This document shows positions 1 to 7,784 of a stretch of DNA of 64,000 nucleotides, one piece after another. This DNA comes from Candidatus Rokuibacteriota bacterium (lineage in GTDB: Bacteria; Methylomirabilota; Methylomirabilia; Rokubacteriales; CSP1-6). Position 1 is the first letter of the stretch. Every line of letters starts with the position of its first letter. The position numbers and the translations under genes were made by a program. Below the pieces are notes generated by a model that was not told where the DNA came from, did no database searches, and saw only the letters and a list, made by a program, of their open reading frames with translations. The stretch is taken from positions 1 to 64,000 of the forward strand of contig QHRU01000059.1 in NCBI GenBank assembly GCA_003220225.1, written 5' to 3'.

Positions 1-443
1 TGCATCTCGAGGCTTCGGGCGAGGTTCGGCATGACCTTGTCGCCCGTGTAGTCCCAGAACATCAGATGGTCCGGTCCCGAGCAGCAGCGGAAGCCGTTCC
101 AGAAGTCGGCCGGGCCGGTGAAGCCGCCACGCCACGTGCCGCCGTACCGGCCGACTTCGTGCAGCGGCTTGATGACCAGCGGATCCTGCCCGATGCGCTC
201 GGCCACCGGTGGGAGCTTGCCGGCCTTCACCTGCTCCGCCAGCTGCGGCGCTTCCTTGAACGTCTTGGGGAATTTCGTGGGGTCGGCGACGACCTCCGGA
301 CCTTCCAGCTTGCCGATCAGCGCGCTCTTGCCCTGCGCCAGCGCTCCCGCGGCGACCAGGGCCGTGAGCAGCGCCACCAGCAGCGCGATGGTGAGTCGGG
401 ATCGGAGCGTGCCTCTCCGCGGCGTGCGCCAAAGCTGCGTCAT
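1..443 (-). CDS. ABC transporter family-5 substrate-binding protein, N-terminal part (cut by window edge)
   Basis: The minus strand reads openly from an ATG at 443 to the window edge, giving 147 residues of the N-terminus. Residues 1-35 form a signal peptide: an Arg-rich start, a Leu/Ala/Val core, then AGALAQG. After the leader comes a GRYGGTWRGG stretch followed by GPADFWN and LMFWDYTGD, which is typical of extracellular solute-binding family-5 (peptide/nickel/oligosaccharide) proteins. It should act in the periplasm, delivering ligand to an ABC permease; the ligand cannot be told. It is the last gene of a minus-strand series, 105 bases downstream of an SDR gene. The remaining roughly 400 residues lie outside the window. 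Confidence 0.85.
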   Translation of the reverse strand, partial: MTQLWRTPRRGTLRSRLTIALLVALLTALVAAGALAQGKSALIGKLEGPEVVADPTKFPKTFKEAPQLAEQVKAGKLPPVAERIGQDPLVIKPLHEVGRYGGTWRGGFTGPADFWNGFRCCSGPDHLMFWDYTGDKVMPNLARSLEM

Positions 444-548
444 GACCCTTCCCCCTTTGATCCTCGACGAGCCTCGTCGCTGGTCCCGGCCCGTCGGGGG
501 CCCGATTATCGTGATATTCCCCCGGCAAGTCCAGGCTCCCCCGGGCGA

Positions 549-1298
549 TCAGTGGAAGTGCACGCCGCCGTCGATGTTGAGGACCTGGCCGGTGACGCTG
601 TCGGCGCGGCAGAAGGCGACCACCTGGGCCGCGACGTCATCGACGGCGGTGGCGCGCTGGAGCACGGCGAGCCGGCGCGTGCTCTCCACCACCTCGGCGG
701 GGAGCCGCTTCGCCATGCGCGTGCCCTCCATCAGCCCGGGCGCCACGCAGTTCGCGGTCACCTCGGGAGCGAGCGCCACGGCCAGGCACCGCGTGAGGTG
801 AATCAGCCCGGCCTTGCTGACGGCGTAGGCGATGCTGCTGCCGGCCGGACGCAGGCCGGCCACCGACGCGACGTTCACGATTCGCCCGGCGCCCCGCGCG
901 CGAAGATGACGCGCGGCGGCCCGCGCCAGCAGAAACGGTCCGCGGAGGTTGACCTCGTTGATGTGGTCCCAGAGATCGGCGGTGAGGCCCTCGAGGTCTC
1001 GGAACGGAACGCCGATGTTCCAGCCCGCGTTGTTGACGAGGACGTCGAGCCGGCCGAGCTCGGCCGCGGCCGTGTCGACGACCGGCGCGATCGCGGCCGC
1101 GTCCCGCTGGTCGAGCTGGACCATGGCCGTGCGCCGCCCGCGCTTTTCGACCTGACGACACGTCTCGATCGCGCCCTCGCGAAAGCCGACCCAGGTGACG
1201 GCCACGTCGGCGCCGGCCTCGGCCAGCGCGATGGCGATCGCGCGGCCGAGGTCGCCCGAGCCTCCCGTGACCAGCGCCGCGCGCCCGGTCAGGTCCAC
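549..1298 (-). CDS. SDR family oxidoreductase (3-oxoacyl-ACP-reductase-like)
   Basis: A 249-residue classical short-chain dehydrogenase. The N-terminal Rossmann turn is TGGSGDLG (residues about 11-18), where the usual second glycine of TGxxxGxG is Asp. NNAGWN follows near 89-94, VASVAG supplies the catalytic Ser, and AYAVSKAG carries the Tyr and Lys. The C-terminal VTGQVLNIDGGVHFH matches FabG-type enzymes. It would catalyse NAD(P)-dependent alcohol/ketone interconversion in the cytoplasm; the substrate is unknown. The start is 7 bases after the stop of the upstream Ldh-family dehydrogenase, so the two form an operon of paired dehydrogenases. Confidence 0.92.
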   Translation of the reverse strand: MDLTGRAALVTGGSGDLGRAIAIALAEAGADVAVTWVGFREGAIETCRQVEKRGRRTAMVQLDQRDAAAIAPVVDTAAAELGRLDVLVNNAGWNIGVPFRDLEGLTADLWDHINEVNLRGPFLLARAAARHLRARGAGRIVNVASVAGLRPAGSSIAYAVSKAGLIHLTRCLAVALAPEVTANCVAPGLMEGTRMAKRLPAEVVESTRRLAVLQRATAVDDVAAQVVAFCRADSVTGQVLNIDGGVHFH

Positions 1299-1305
1299 CG
1301 CCGGC

Positions 1306-2400
1306 TCAGCTGATGGACGCCAGCGGCGCGATCCCGAGCTCGCGCGTACACTCGCCGAACCACTGGAGCACTTCCTTGTGCAGCGGGATGCCCTTGGCGC
1401 GGCGCTTCTGCAGCTCCTCGGCCTCCGACAGCCCGGGATAGAGGACGCGCTCCTGCCCTGGCGCCGGCGGCGCCGTGCGGAGCGTCTCGAGCATCCGGTC
1501 CATCGTGTCCTTGAACTGCTCGAGGTCGGTGAACGCCTCGATGTTGTACGCCGCGAAGTGGTTCTTCGATCCGCCGCCGGGGGCGAGCATCGTGGGCAGC
1601 GCGCCGGCCAGCACCGTGGAGAGGACCTCGGCCATGAGGGCGAAGCCGTAGCCCTTGTGCGAGCCCTGCTCGCGCGTGCCGCCGAGCGGCAGCTGGTGAT
1701 ACTCGTCGCGGTCGAAGACGGGCTTCTCTTCCGTGATCGGGTTGCCCTCCTTGTCCGTGACCCAGCCGGGCAGCAGCGGCGAGCCCAGCCGGATGGCCAG
1801 GCGGATCTTGTTGCCGGCGATCGCCGAGGTCGCGGCGTCGAAGAGCATCGGCGCCTCGCGGCGCGCGGGCGCGGCCACGGCGATCGGGTTGGTGCCCAGC
1901 ATCGGCTTCGCCGCGAACGTCGGCACGACGCTCAGGCCCGCGCCGGTGAAGCAGACGCCGACCATGTTCTGCTGCGCGGCCTGCATCGCGAAGTGGCCGA
2001 TCGCGCCGAAGTGGCCGCTGTTGTACACGGTGACCACGCCGACGCCGACGGTGCGCGCCTTGTCGATGGCCAGCCGCATCGCCTTCGGTCCGACGATGAT
2101 GCCGAGCCGCCGCTCGGCGTCGATCACCGCCGTCCCGGGCGACTCGCGGACGATCCGCCAGCCGGGCCGCGGGTCGAGCTTGCCGGCCCTGTAGTCGCGC
2201 ACGTACGCGCGGAGCATGTTGGACACGCCGTGCGTCTCGACGCCGCGCAGGTCGGTCATCGTCAGCACGTCCGCCGCGTCCGCGGCATCGTCCGCGCTCA
2301 CGCCGAGCTTCTCGAAGATCTGGGTCACCGTGCGGCGCAGCGCGCCTTCCGAGACCAGGACCTGATCCTTCTGGGGTACCTTGAAGCGCTCGAGAATCAT
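1306..2400 (-). CDS. Ldh family oxidoreductase (malate/L-lactate/sulfolactate dehydrogenase type)
   Basis: A 364-residue protein of the NAD(P)H-dependent type-2 malate/L-lactate dehydrogenase family, which oxidises 2-hydroxy acids and is unrelated to classical LDH/MDH. Family signatures include GVETHGVSNMLRAYVRDYRAG near residues 57-77, NSGHFGAIGHFA near 125-136, MLGTNPIA near 169 and KGYGFALMAEVLST near 249-262. The length is normal. ATG at 2400 is preceded by a clear AAGGAG. It starts a two-gene minus-strand operon with the SDR at 549-1298 and is divergent from the SDR/E1 operon at 2523. The exact hydroxy acid cannot be read from sequence. Confidence 0.93.
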   Translation of the reverse strand: MILERFKVPQKDQVLVSEGALRRTVTQIFEKLGVSADDAADAADVLTMTDLRGVETHGVSNMLRAYVRDYRAGKLDPRPGWRIVRESPGTAVIDAERRLGIIVGPKAMRLAIDKARTVGVGVVTVYNSGHFGAIGHFAMQAAQQNMVGVCFTGAGLSVVPTFAAKPMLGTNPIAVAAPARREAPMLFDAATSAIAGNKIRLAIRLGSPLLPGWVTDKEGNPITEEKPVFDRDEYHQLPLGGTREQGSHKGYGFALMAEVLSTVLAGALPTMLAPGGGSKNHFAAYNIEAFTDLEQFKDTMDRMLETLRTAPPAPGQERVLYPGLSEAEELQKRRAKGIPLHKEVLQWFGECTRELGIAPLASIS

Positions 2401-2422
2401 GGCCTACTCCTTCCCGCGCTGG

Positions 2423-2452
2423 AGAATACACCGGCGCCGGAGGGCGTGTCGG
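2423..2452 (-). promoter_or_regulatory. Putative sigma70-type promoter for the Ldh/SDR operon
   Basis: On the minus strand a CCGACA (2452-2447) and a TATTCT (2428-2423) are separated by 18 bases. This predicts transcription starting about 15 bases before the ATG at 2400. It lies in the 122-base divergent gap shared with the promoter for the gene at 2523. Confidence 0.45.
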
Positions 2453-2464
2453 AACGACGACGCC

Positions 2465-2493
2465 TTGACCGCGTGAGGCGCGCCGGCTAGGGT
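2465..2493 (+). promoter_or_regulatory. Putative sigma70-type promoter for the SDR-E1-amidase operon
   Basis: TTGACC (2465-2470) and TAGGGT (2488-2493) have an exact 17-base spacer. The implied start is near 2500, giving a 23-base leader that contains the GGGAGGAG ribosome binding site just before ATG 2523. Confidence 0.5.
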
Positions 2494-2522
2494 CTGGCAT
2501 CGCTGAGCGGGAGGAGACACCC

Positions 2523-3278
2523 ATGGGCAGACTCGCAGGCAAGGTCGCACTGATCAGCGGCGGCGCGCGCGGGCAGGGGGCCGCCGAGACCCAGCTGTTC
2601 GTCCGAGAGGGCGCGGCCGTCGTGTTCGGGGACGTCCTCGATGACGAGGGCAAGAAGGTCGAGACGGCGATCCGGGCCTCAGGGGGCCAGGCGACCTATG
2701 TGCACCTGAACGTCACCCAGGAACTGGACTGGCGAGCGGCCGTGGCCACGGCGGTGCAGACGTACGGCAAGCTCGACGTGCTGGTCAACAACGCCGGCAT
2801 CCTGTTGCGCGCGAAGATCGAGGACACGAGCGAAGCCGACTGGGACCGCATCATGGCGGTCAACGTCAAAGGCGTCTTCCTGGGTACGAAGTGTGCGATC
2901 CCGGCCATGCGGCAGGCCGGCGGCGGCTCCATCGTCAACATCTCGTCCACGGCCGGCCTGGTCGGCAGTCCGGGAGAGACGGCGGCGTACACCGCCACCA
3001 AGGGCGCCGTGCGGCTGTTCACCAAGGCGACGGCCATCCAGCACGCCAACGACCACATCCGCTGTAACTCCGTTCACCCCGGACCGATCGCGACCGACAT
3101 GATCAAGGACATGCTGGACAACCGTGCGGCCTGGGAGCAGCGTCTACGCCGTCTGCCCATGGGACGCGTCGGCACGGCGGACGAGGTGGCCTACGGCGTC
3201 CTGTACCTCGCCTCGGACGAAGCGTCCTACGTGACGGGCAGCGAGCTGGTCATCGACGGCGGGACGACGGCCGAGTGA
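2523..3278 (+). CDS. SDR family oxidoreductase (glucose/3-beta-hydroxysteroid dehydrogenase-like)
   Basis: A 251-residue classical SDR. It has a SGGARGQGAA cofactor turn at residues 12-21, NNAGIL near 88-93, ISSTAGLVGS with the active Ser, and YTATKGA with the Tyr-Lys pair. The end, SYVTGSELVIDGGTTAE, is typical of Rossmann-fold FabG/20-beta-hydroxysteroid dehydrogenase relatives. ATG 2523 follows a strong GGGAGGAG. Its TGA overlaps the next ATG by one base (TGATG), so it is translationally coupled to the 2-oxoacid dehydrogenase E1 genes. A role in making or removing an acetoin-like or hydroxyketone substrate is plausible but inferred from context. Confidence 0.93.
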   Translation: MGRLAGKVALISGGARGQGAAETQLFVREGAAVVFGDVLDDEGKKVETAIRASGGQATYVHLNVTQELDWRAAVATAVQTYGKLDVLVNNAGILLRAKIEDTSEADWDRIMAVNVKGVFLGTKCAIPAMRQAGGGSIVNISSTAGLVGSPGETAAYTATKGAVRLFTKATAIQHANDHIRCNSVHPGPIATDMIKDMLDNRAAWEQRLRRLPMGRVGTADEVAYGVLYLASDEASYVTGSELVIDGGTTAE

Positions 3279-4246
3279 TGACACTCGACAAAGCCCGGCT
3301 CGTGCAGATGCTGCGCACCATGATCCTGATCCGGGAGTTCGACGAGCGGGCCATCCAGCTGCGGCTCGCCGGCAAGATCTACGGCACGGTGCATCCCTAT
3401 GTGGGCCAGGAGGCCGTGGCGGTGGGAGTCTCCGCCCAACTGTCGGTGACGGATCGCGTGACGAGCACGCACCGGGGCCACGGGCACTGCATCGCCAAGG
3501 GCGCCGACATCCGCCGGATGATGGCCGAGCTGTTCGGCCGCGTCGACGGCTACTGCAAGGGCAAGGGCGGCTCCATGCACATCGCCGACTTCGCGGTGGG
3601 CATGCTGGGCGCCAACGGCATCGTGGGCGGCGGGCTGCCCATCGCGTGCGGCGCCGCGCTCGCCGGTCAGCTCGAGGGTAAGGGCGCCGTGACGGTGTGC
3701 TTCTTCGGCGACGGCGCCGCCGCCGAGGGCGAGTTCCACGAGTCGTTGAACATCGCCTCGCTCTGGAAGCTTCCGATCGTGTTCGTCTGTGAGAACAATC
3801 AGTACGCGGCGAACAATCCCGTCGGCGTCCAGCACCCGCGCGTCGACATCGCGGCCCACGCGGCTCCGTACGACATGCCGGGCGTCGGAGTCGATGGCAA
3901 CGACGTGCTCGCGGTCCACGCGGCCACCGCGGACGCCGTGACGCGCGCCCGGCGCGGCGACGGGCCGAGTCTGCTCGAGTGCAAGACCTACCGCTGGCAC
4001 TTTCACGCCATGCGCGCCGCCCGGCCCCCGGAGACGCGCCCCGCCGAGGAGATCGCGTCGTGGAAGGCGGGCGACCCCATCGCCCGCCTGGAGCAGCACA
4101 TGGTCGGCCGGGCCCTGCTCTCACCGGACGAGCTTCGAGCCATCCGCGACCGGGTCGGCGCCGAGCTCGACGAGGCCGTCGCCTTCGCGGAGGCCAGTCC
4201 CTTCCCCGACCCCAAAGACCTGATGGCCGACATGTTCGCGAGGTAA
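3278..4246 (+). CDS. Thiamine-diphosphate 2-oxoacid dehydrogenase E1 component, alpha subunit (acetoin/pyruvate type)
   Basis: A 322-residue E1 alpha subunit. The ThDP motif starts at GDGAAAEG with NIASLWKLPIVFVCENNQYA following (residues about 146-180), and GHGHCIAKGAD and GKGGSMHI are both conserved. I chose ATG 3278, which overlaps the previous TGA; a GTG one codon earlier is also possible. With the beta subunit it would oxidatively decarboxylate pyruvate, acetoin or a branched 2-oxoacid and pass an acyl group to a lipoyl E2. No E2 or E3 gene follows, so the complex must borrow these parts or act differently. Acetoin-type is my best guess. Confidence 0.93.
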   Translation: MTLDKARLVQMLRTMILIREFDERAIQLRLAGKIYGTVHPYVGQEAVAVGVSAQLSVTDRVTSTHRGHGHCIAKGADIRRMMAELFGRVDGYCKGKGGSMHIADFAVGMLGANGIVGGGLPIACGAALAGQLEGKGAVTVCFFGDGAAAEGEFHESLNIASLWKLPIVFVCENNQYAANNPVGVQHPRVDIAAHAAPYDMPGVGVDGNDVLAVHAATADAVTRARRGDGPSLLECKTYRWHFHAMRAARPPETRPAEEIASWKAGDPIARLEQHMVGRALLSPDELRAIRDRVGAELDEAVAFAEASPFPDPKDLMADMFAR

Positions 4247-4251
4247 CAGCC

Positions 4252-5214
4252 ATGCGCGAGATCACGTTTCAGAAAGCGCTCGAGGAGGCCGTGGCCGAGG
4301 AAATGCGGCGCGACCCGCGGGTCATCACCATGGGGACGGACTTCACCGGCGACCCCATCAAGGAGTTCGGCGCGTCGCGAGTGCGCTTCACGCCGATCTC
4401 CGAGGCGGTGCTGACCGGCATGGGCCTCGGCGCGGCCGGCTGCGGCGTGCGCCCCATCGTCAACTGGCGGATGGTGACGTTCTCGTTCGTGGCGATGGAT
4501 CAGGTCGTCAACCAGGCGAGCAAGATCCGCTACATGTTCGGCGGCCAGGCCGACTTCCCCGTGACGTATCGCTGCTCGACCGGCGGCGGCATCGGGCTCG
4601 CCGCCCAGCACTCGCAGAGCCCTTATTCGATGTGGATGCACCTCGCCGGGCTCAAGATCGTCCTGCCGTCGACGCCGGCGGACGCCAAGGGGCTGCTCAA
4701 GAGCGCCATCCGCGACAACAATCCCGTCGTTTCGTTCGAGTGTAGCCGGCTCGCGACGCTGACGGGCCCCGTGCCCGACGGCGACCATCTCGTGCCGCTC
4801 GGCGTGGCGGACGTGAAGCGGACGGGGACGGACGTGACCATCGTGGCCCTCGCCTACTATGTCCAGGAGTCGCTCGCGGTGGCCGACGAGCTGGCGCGCG
4901 AGGGCGTCTCGATCGAGGTGCTCGATCCGCGGACGCTCGTCCCGATGGACGTCGAGACGCTGCGCGCCTCGGTGCAGAAGACGGGCCGCGTCGTGATCGT
5001 GGACGAGGCGCCGGCGACGTGCTCGGCGGCCGCGGAGATCGCCGCGCTGATGGTCGAGGACCCCGACACGTTTCGCGCGCTGAAAGCTCCGGTGCGACGG
5101 GTCTGCGCGATGCCGGTCCCCGTGCCCTACAGCCCGCCGCTCGAAAAGGCCGCGCTGCCGAGCCGGGACGACATCAGGGCGGCCGTCCACGACGTGCTGA
5201 AGGAGTCTGTATGA
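4252..5214 (+). CDS. 2-oxoacid dehydrogenase E1 component, beta subunit
   Basis: A 320-residue transketolase-like E1 beta subunit. It opens MREITFQKALEEAVAEEMRR and contains the ThDP-activating Glu in FTPISEAVLTGMGLGAAGCG (about 47-66), plus QHSQSPYSMWMHLAGLKIVLPSTP and the C-terminal IVDEAPATCSAAAEIAAL. ATG 4252 is 5 bases after the alpha-subunit stop. Its last bases overlap the amidase ATG (ATGA, 5211-5214). The alpha-beta pair forms the usual heterotetramer in the cytoplasm. In acetoin operons E2 comes next; here that position holds an exported amidase, which is unusual. Confidence 0.93.
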   Translation: MREITFQKALEEAVAEEMRRDPRVITMGTDFTGDPIKEFGASRVRFTPISEAVLTGMGLGAAGCGVRPIVNWRMVTFSFVAMDQVVNQASKIRYMFGGQADFPVTYRCSTGGGIGLAAQHSQSPYSMWMHLAGLKIVLPSTPADAKGLLKSAIRDNNPVVSFECSRLATLTGPVPDGDHLVPLGVADVKRTGTDVTIVALAYYVQESLAVADELAREGVSIEVLDPRTLVPMDVETLRASVQKTGRVVIVDEAPATCSAAAEIAALMVEDPDTFRALKAPVRRVCAMPVPVPYSPPLEKAALPSRDDIRAAVHDVLKESV

Positions 5215-6770
5215 CCCACGCGCGGCTACGGCTGATCGCTCCGCTGCTCGTTCTGGCCTCGGGACTCCTCCTGGCGGCGCACGCCAGCGCCTTCCAGCTC
5301 TTCCGAACCGAGGAGGCGACCATCGCCGACATCCAGGCGGCCCTGAAGGCCCGCACGCTGACCTGTCGGGCGCTGGTGCAGATGTACCTCGACCGCATCG
5401 AGGCGTACGACAAGAAGGGCCCGGCCCTGAACGCGATCGTCGCCATCAACACCGACGCGCTCAAGACCGCCGCCGCGCTCGACGTGAAGTACGCCCAGTC
5501 CGGCCCGACCGGGCCGCTGCACTGCGTGCCGATCATCGTGAAGGACAACTACGACACGGTGGACATGCCGACCTCGGCCGGGTCGCTCTCTCTGAAGGGA
5601 TCGATTCCTCCGCGGGACGCCTTCCAGGTCCGCAAGCTGCGGGAGGCGGGCGCCATCATGCTCGTGAAGACCAACATGGCGGAGTTCGCCTTCGACCCGT
5701 TCGAGACGGTCGGCTCTCTGCTGCCCGGTTACACGAGGAATCCCTACGCGCTCGAACGCGTCACCGCGGGCTCGAGCGGCGGGACCGCCGCGGCGGTGGC
5801 GGCGAACTTCGGCACGGTCGGGCTGGGCACCGACACGGGCAACTCCATCCGCGGGCCGGCCTCTCACACGAGTCTGGTCGGCATCCGCTCGACGATGGGG
5901 CTCACCAGTCGCGACGGGATCGTCCCGCTGTTCCTCGACAAGGACATCGGCGGGCCCATGGCGCGGACGGTGACCGATGCCGTGGCCATCTTCGACGTGA
6001 TCGCCGGGTACGACCCGGCCGATCCGGTCACGGCGGCCAGCCAGGGCAAGCGGCCGGACAGTTACATGAAGTCTCTCGTCAAGGACGGCCTGCAGGGCGT
6101 GCGGCTCGGCGTCGTCCGTCAGCTATTCACGCCGCAGAACACCGATCCCGAGGTGATGAAGCGCATGGAGCAGGCTCTGATCGACCTGCAGCGGCAGGGG
6201 GCCCAGGTCGTCGATACCTTCCGCGTCGCCGAGATCGACGACATTCCCCCGGCGACGCTCTTCTGCCGCCGCTTCAAGTTCGACATCAACGAGTACCTGG
6301 CCCGGCTCGGTCCCTCGGCACCGGTGAAGAGCCTCGAGGAGATCATCAAGTCCACGAAGTTCCATCCCTCGATCGAAAAGCGGCTGATCGACCGGCAGGC
6401 CGAGCCCCCGCTGGCCGAGAACCAGTGGTGCATCCAGGCCGCCGAGAATACGCGGCGGCTGCGCGATGCCGTGCAGAAGGCAATGGACGACGCCAGGGTC
6501 GACGCGCTCGTCTATCCGACGTGGGCGTTCCCGCCGCGCCTGATCGGCGACCTGAACACACCTCATGGCAACAACAGCCCCCGGCTGTCACCGCCGACGG
6601 GCTTTCCGGCGATCACGGTGCCGATGGGCTTCGTGCACGGCACCCTGCCGGTCGGCCTTCAAGTCTTCGGCCGGGCGTGGAGCGAGCCGACGCTGATCAA
6701 GATCGTGTACGCGTACGAGCAGGCCACACGCCACCGGCGTCCGCCCGCGAGCACGCCGCCGCTCCCCTAG
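5211..6770 (+). CDS. Exported amidase (amidase signature family)
   Basis: A 519-residue amidase with an N-terminal signal peptide (MTHARLRLIAPLLVLASGLL to AHASA, about 29 residues). The Ser-cisSer-Lys triad is visible: Lys in HCVPIIVKDNYD, the cis-Ser in AGSSGGTAAAVAA, and the nucleophile in GTDTGNSIRGPAS. This family hydrolyses carboxylic amides to acid plus ammonia. The leader places it in the periplasm or outside the cell. ATG 5211 overlaps the E1 beta stop, so expression is tied to the dehydrogenase. One possible logic is that an amide is hydrolysed outside and the acid is oxidised inside; this is inference from gene order. Confidence 0.93.
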   Translation: MTHARLRLIAPLLVLASGLLLAAHASAFQLFRTEEATIADIQAALKARTLTCRALVQMYLDRIEAYDKKGPALNAIVAINTDALKTAAALDVKYAQSGPTGPLHCVPIIVKDNYDTVDMPTSAGSLSLKGSIPPRDAFQVRKLREAGAIMLVKTNMAEFAFDPFETVGSLLPGYTRNPYALERVTAGSSGGTAAAVAANFGTVGLGTDTGNSIRGPASHTSLVGIRSTMGLTSRDGIVPLFLDKDIGGPMARTVTDAVAIFDVIAGYDPADPVTAASQGKRPDSYMKSLVKDGLQGVRLGVVRQLFTPQNTDPEVMKRMEQALIDLQRQGAQVVDTFRVAEIDDIPPATLFCRRFKFDINEYLARLGPSAPVKSLEEIIKSTKFHPSIEKRLIDRQAEPPLAENQWCIQAAENTRRLRDAVQKAMDDARVDALVYPTWAFPPRLIGDLNTPHGNNSPRLSPPTGFPAITVPMGFVHGTLPVGLQVFGRAWSEPTLIKIVYAYEQATRHRRPPASTPPLP

Positions 6771-6839
6771 CAGCCGTGAGCGGGCTCTTTTGGACGAGGA
6801 CTGCGCGCGCTCCGGCGTCGCGAAGCTCCAGCCAGGGTA

Positions 6840-7784
6840 ATGTCGCTTGACGTGAGACGGACTGAGATCGAGGAAGAACTCAAGCGGGCGCTTCCTGCCT
6901 TTGGCGACATGACTCAATTCCGTCCGCTGATCAAAGGACATGGTCATCAATCTTTCATTCTTGAGACGAGCTCGAAAATCAACCTCTTGCTGAAGATCGC
7001 GTTGCGAAGTGAGCAGCTGGGCAAGATGAAGTCTCTGCGCCAGGTGTTGGAATTGGCTGCAAAACACCAGATCCCTGCGCCAAAGCTGCTCTACTTCTCC
7101 GAAGGAACAGCTTCCTTTGCGGGGCGTCCCTGGTTAATTCAAGAGTTCCTGACGGGGCAGGATGGCGAGGTCGCTATCGCGGGGATGTCTGAGCTCCAGA
7201 GAGCGACATTCTTTCGGGACTTTGGTCAAGCGGTAGCTCGGCTTCACTCGATCAACTCGGGTTATTTTTCCGAAGACCTGGCGTCTTCAAGACGAGAGGA
7301 GACCTGGACTTCGGTAGTCGAATCGCGGCTTGAACGTCTGAAGAACAATCATCTGCAAGCAGAGTTGCTGTCTCCCCAAAGCATTGAGTCAGCTGAAGGG
7401 GCGATCCTCTCGATCGTACGAGCGGTTTCTCGTGAGGTACGTCCTTCTCTGGTGCATCGCGATCTCTATCTTCCAAACACTCTCGTTGCTGCTGGGCGTT
7501 TTCGGTGTCTCCTTGATTTCGAACATGCGCGTTCCTGGGACGCACTATCCGACTTCGTCAAACTCAAGATGTGGGTTTTTGACAGCGTCCCCGGTTCCGA
7601 ATCGGAGTTTTGCTCGGGATATGGCTCGAATCCGTTGATGACGAACGAAGGCCGGATGCGCTTCCACGTGGGGCTCGGGTTAGAGCTTCTTTCCGGGTTG
7701 GTTTACTGGAAGACGACGGGACAATCAGCGATGCTCACGGATTACCAGAGACGGTTCAAGCATTGGCAATCCATTCCTTCATGA
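6840..7784 (+). CDS. Aminoglycoside/choline-kinase-like phosphotransferase (APH family)
   Basis: A 314-residue protein kinase-like phosphotransferase. The Brenner motif is LVHRDLYLPNTLV near residue 200, followed by the metal-binding LLDFEHARSWD near 225; an N-lobe Lys lies in LLLKIALRSE. It should transfer ATP phosphate to a small molecule such as an aminoglycoside, choline or a sugar. Base composition is about 50% G+C, far below its neighbours, with A/T-ending codons, which indicates recent transfer. It stands alone and overlaps the 3' end of the convergent gene at 7756 by 29 bases. Whether it confers antibiotic resistance cannot be judged from sequence. Confidence 0.82.
   Translation: MSLDVRRTEIEEELKRALPAFGDMTQFRPLIKGHGHQSFILETSSKINLLLKIALRSEQLGKMKSLRQVLELAAKHQIPAPKLLYFSEGTASFAGRPWLIQEFLTGQDGEVAIAGMSELQRATFFRDFGQAVARLHSINSGYFSEDLASSRREETWTSVVESRLERLKNNHLQAELLSPQSIESAEGAILSIVRAVSREVRPSLVHRDLYLPNTLVAAGRFRCLLDFEHARSWDALSDFVKLKMWVFDSVPGSESEFCSGYGSNPLMTNEGRMRFHVGLGLELLSGLVYWKTTGQSAMLTDYQRRFKHWQSIPS

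Noticed and set aside
66-1313. 415-codon plus-strand frame at the window start
   Set aside because: Shadow of the binding-protein and SDR genes on the minus strand; no coding signature of its own.
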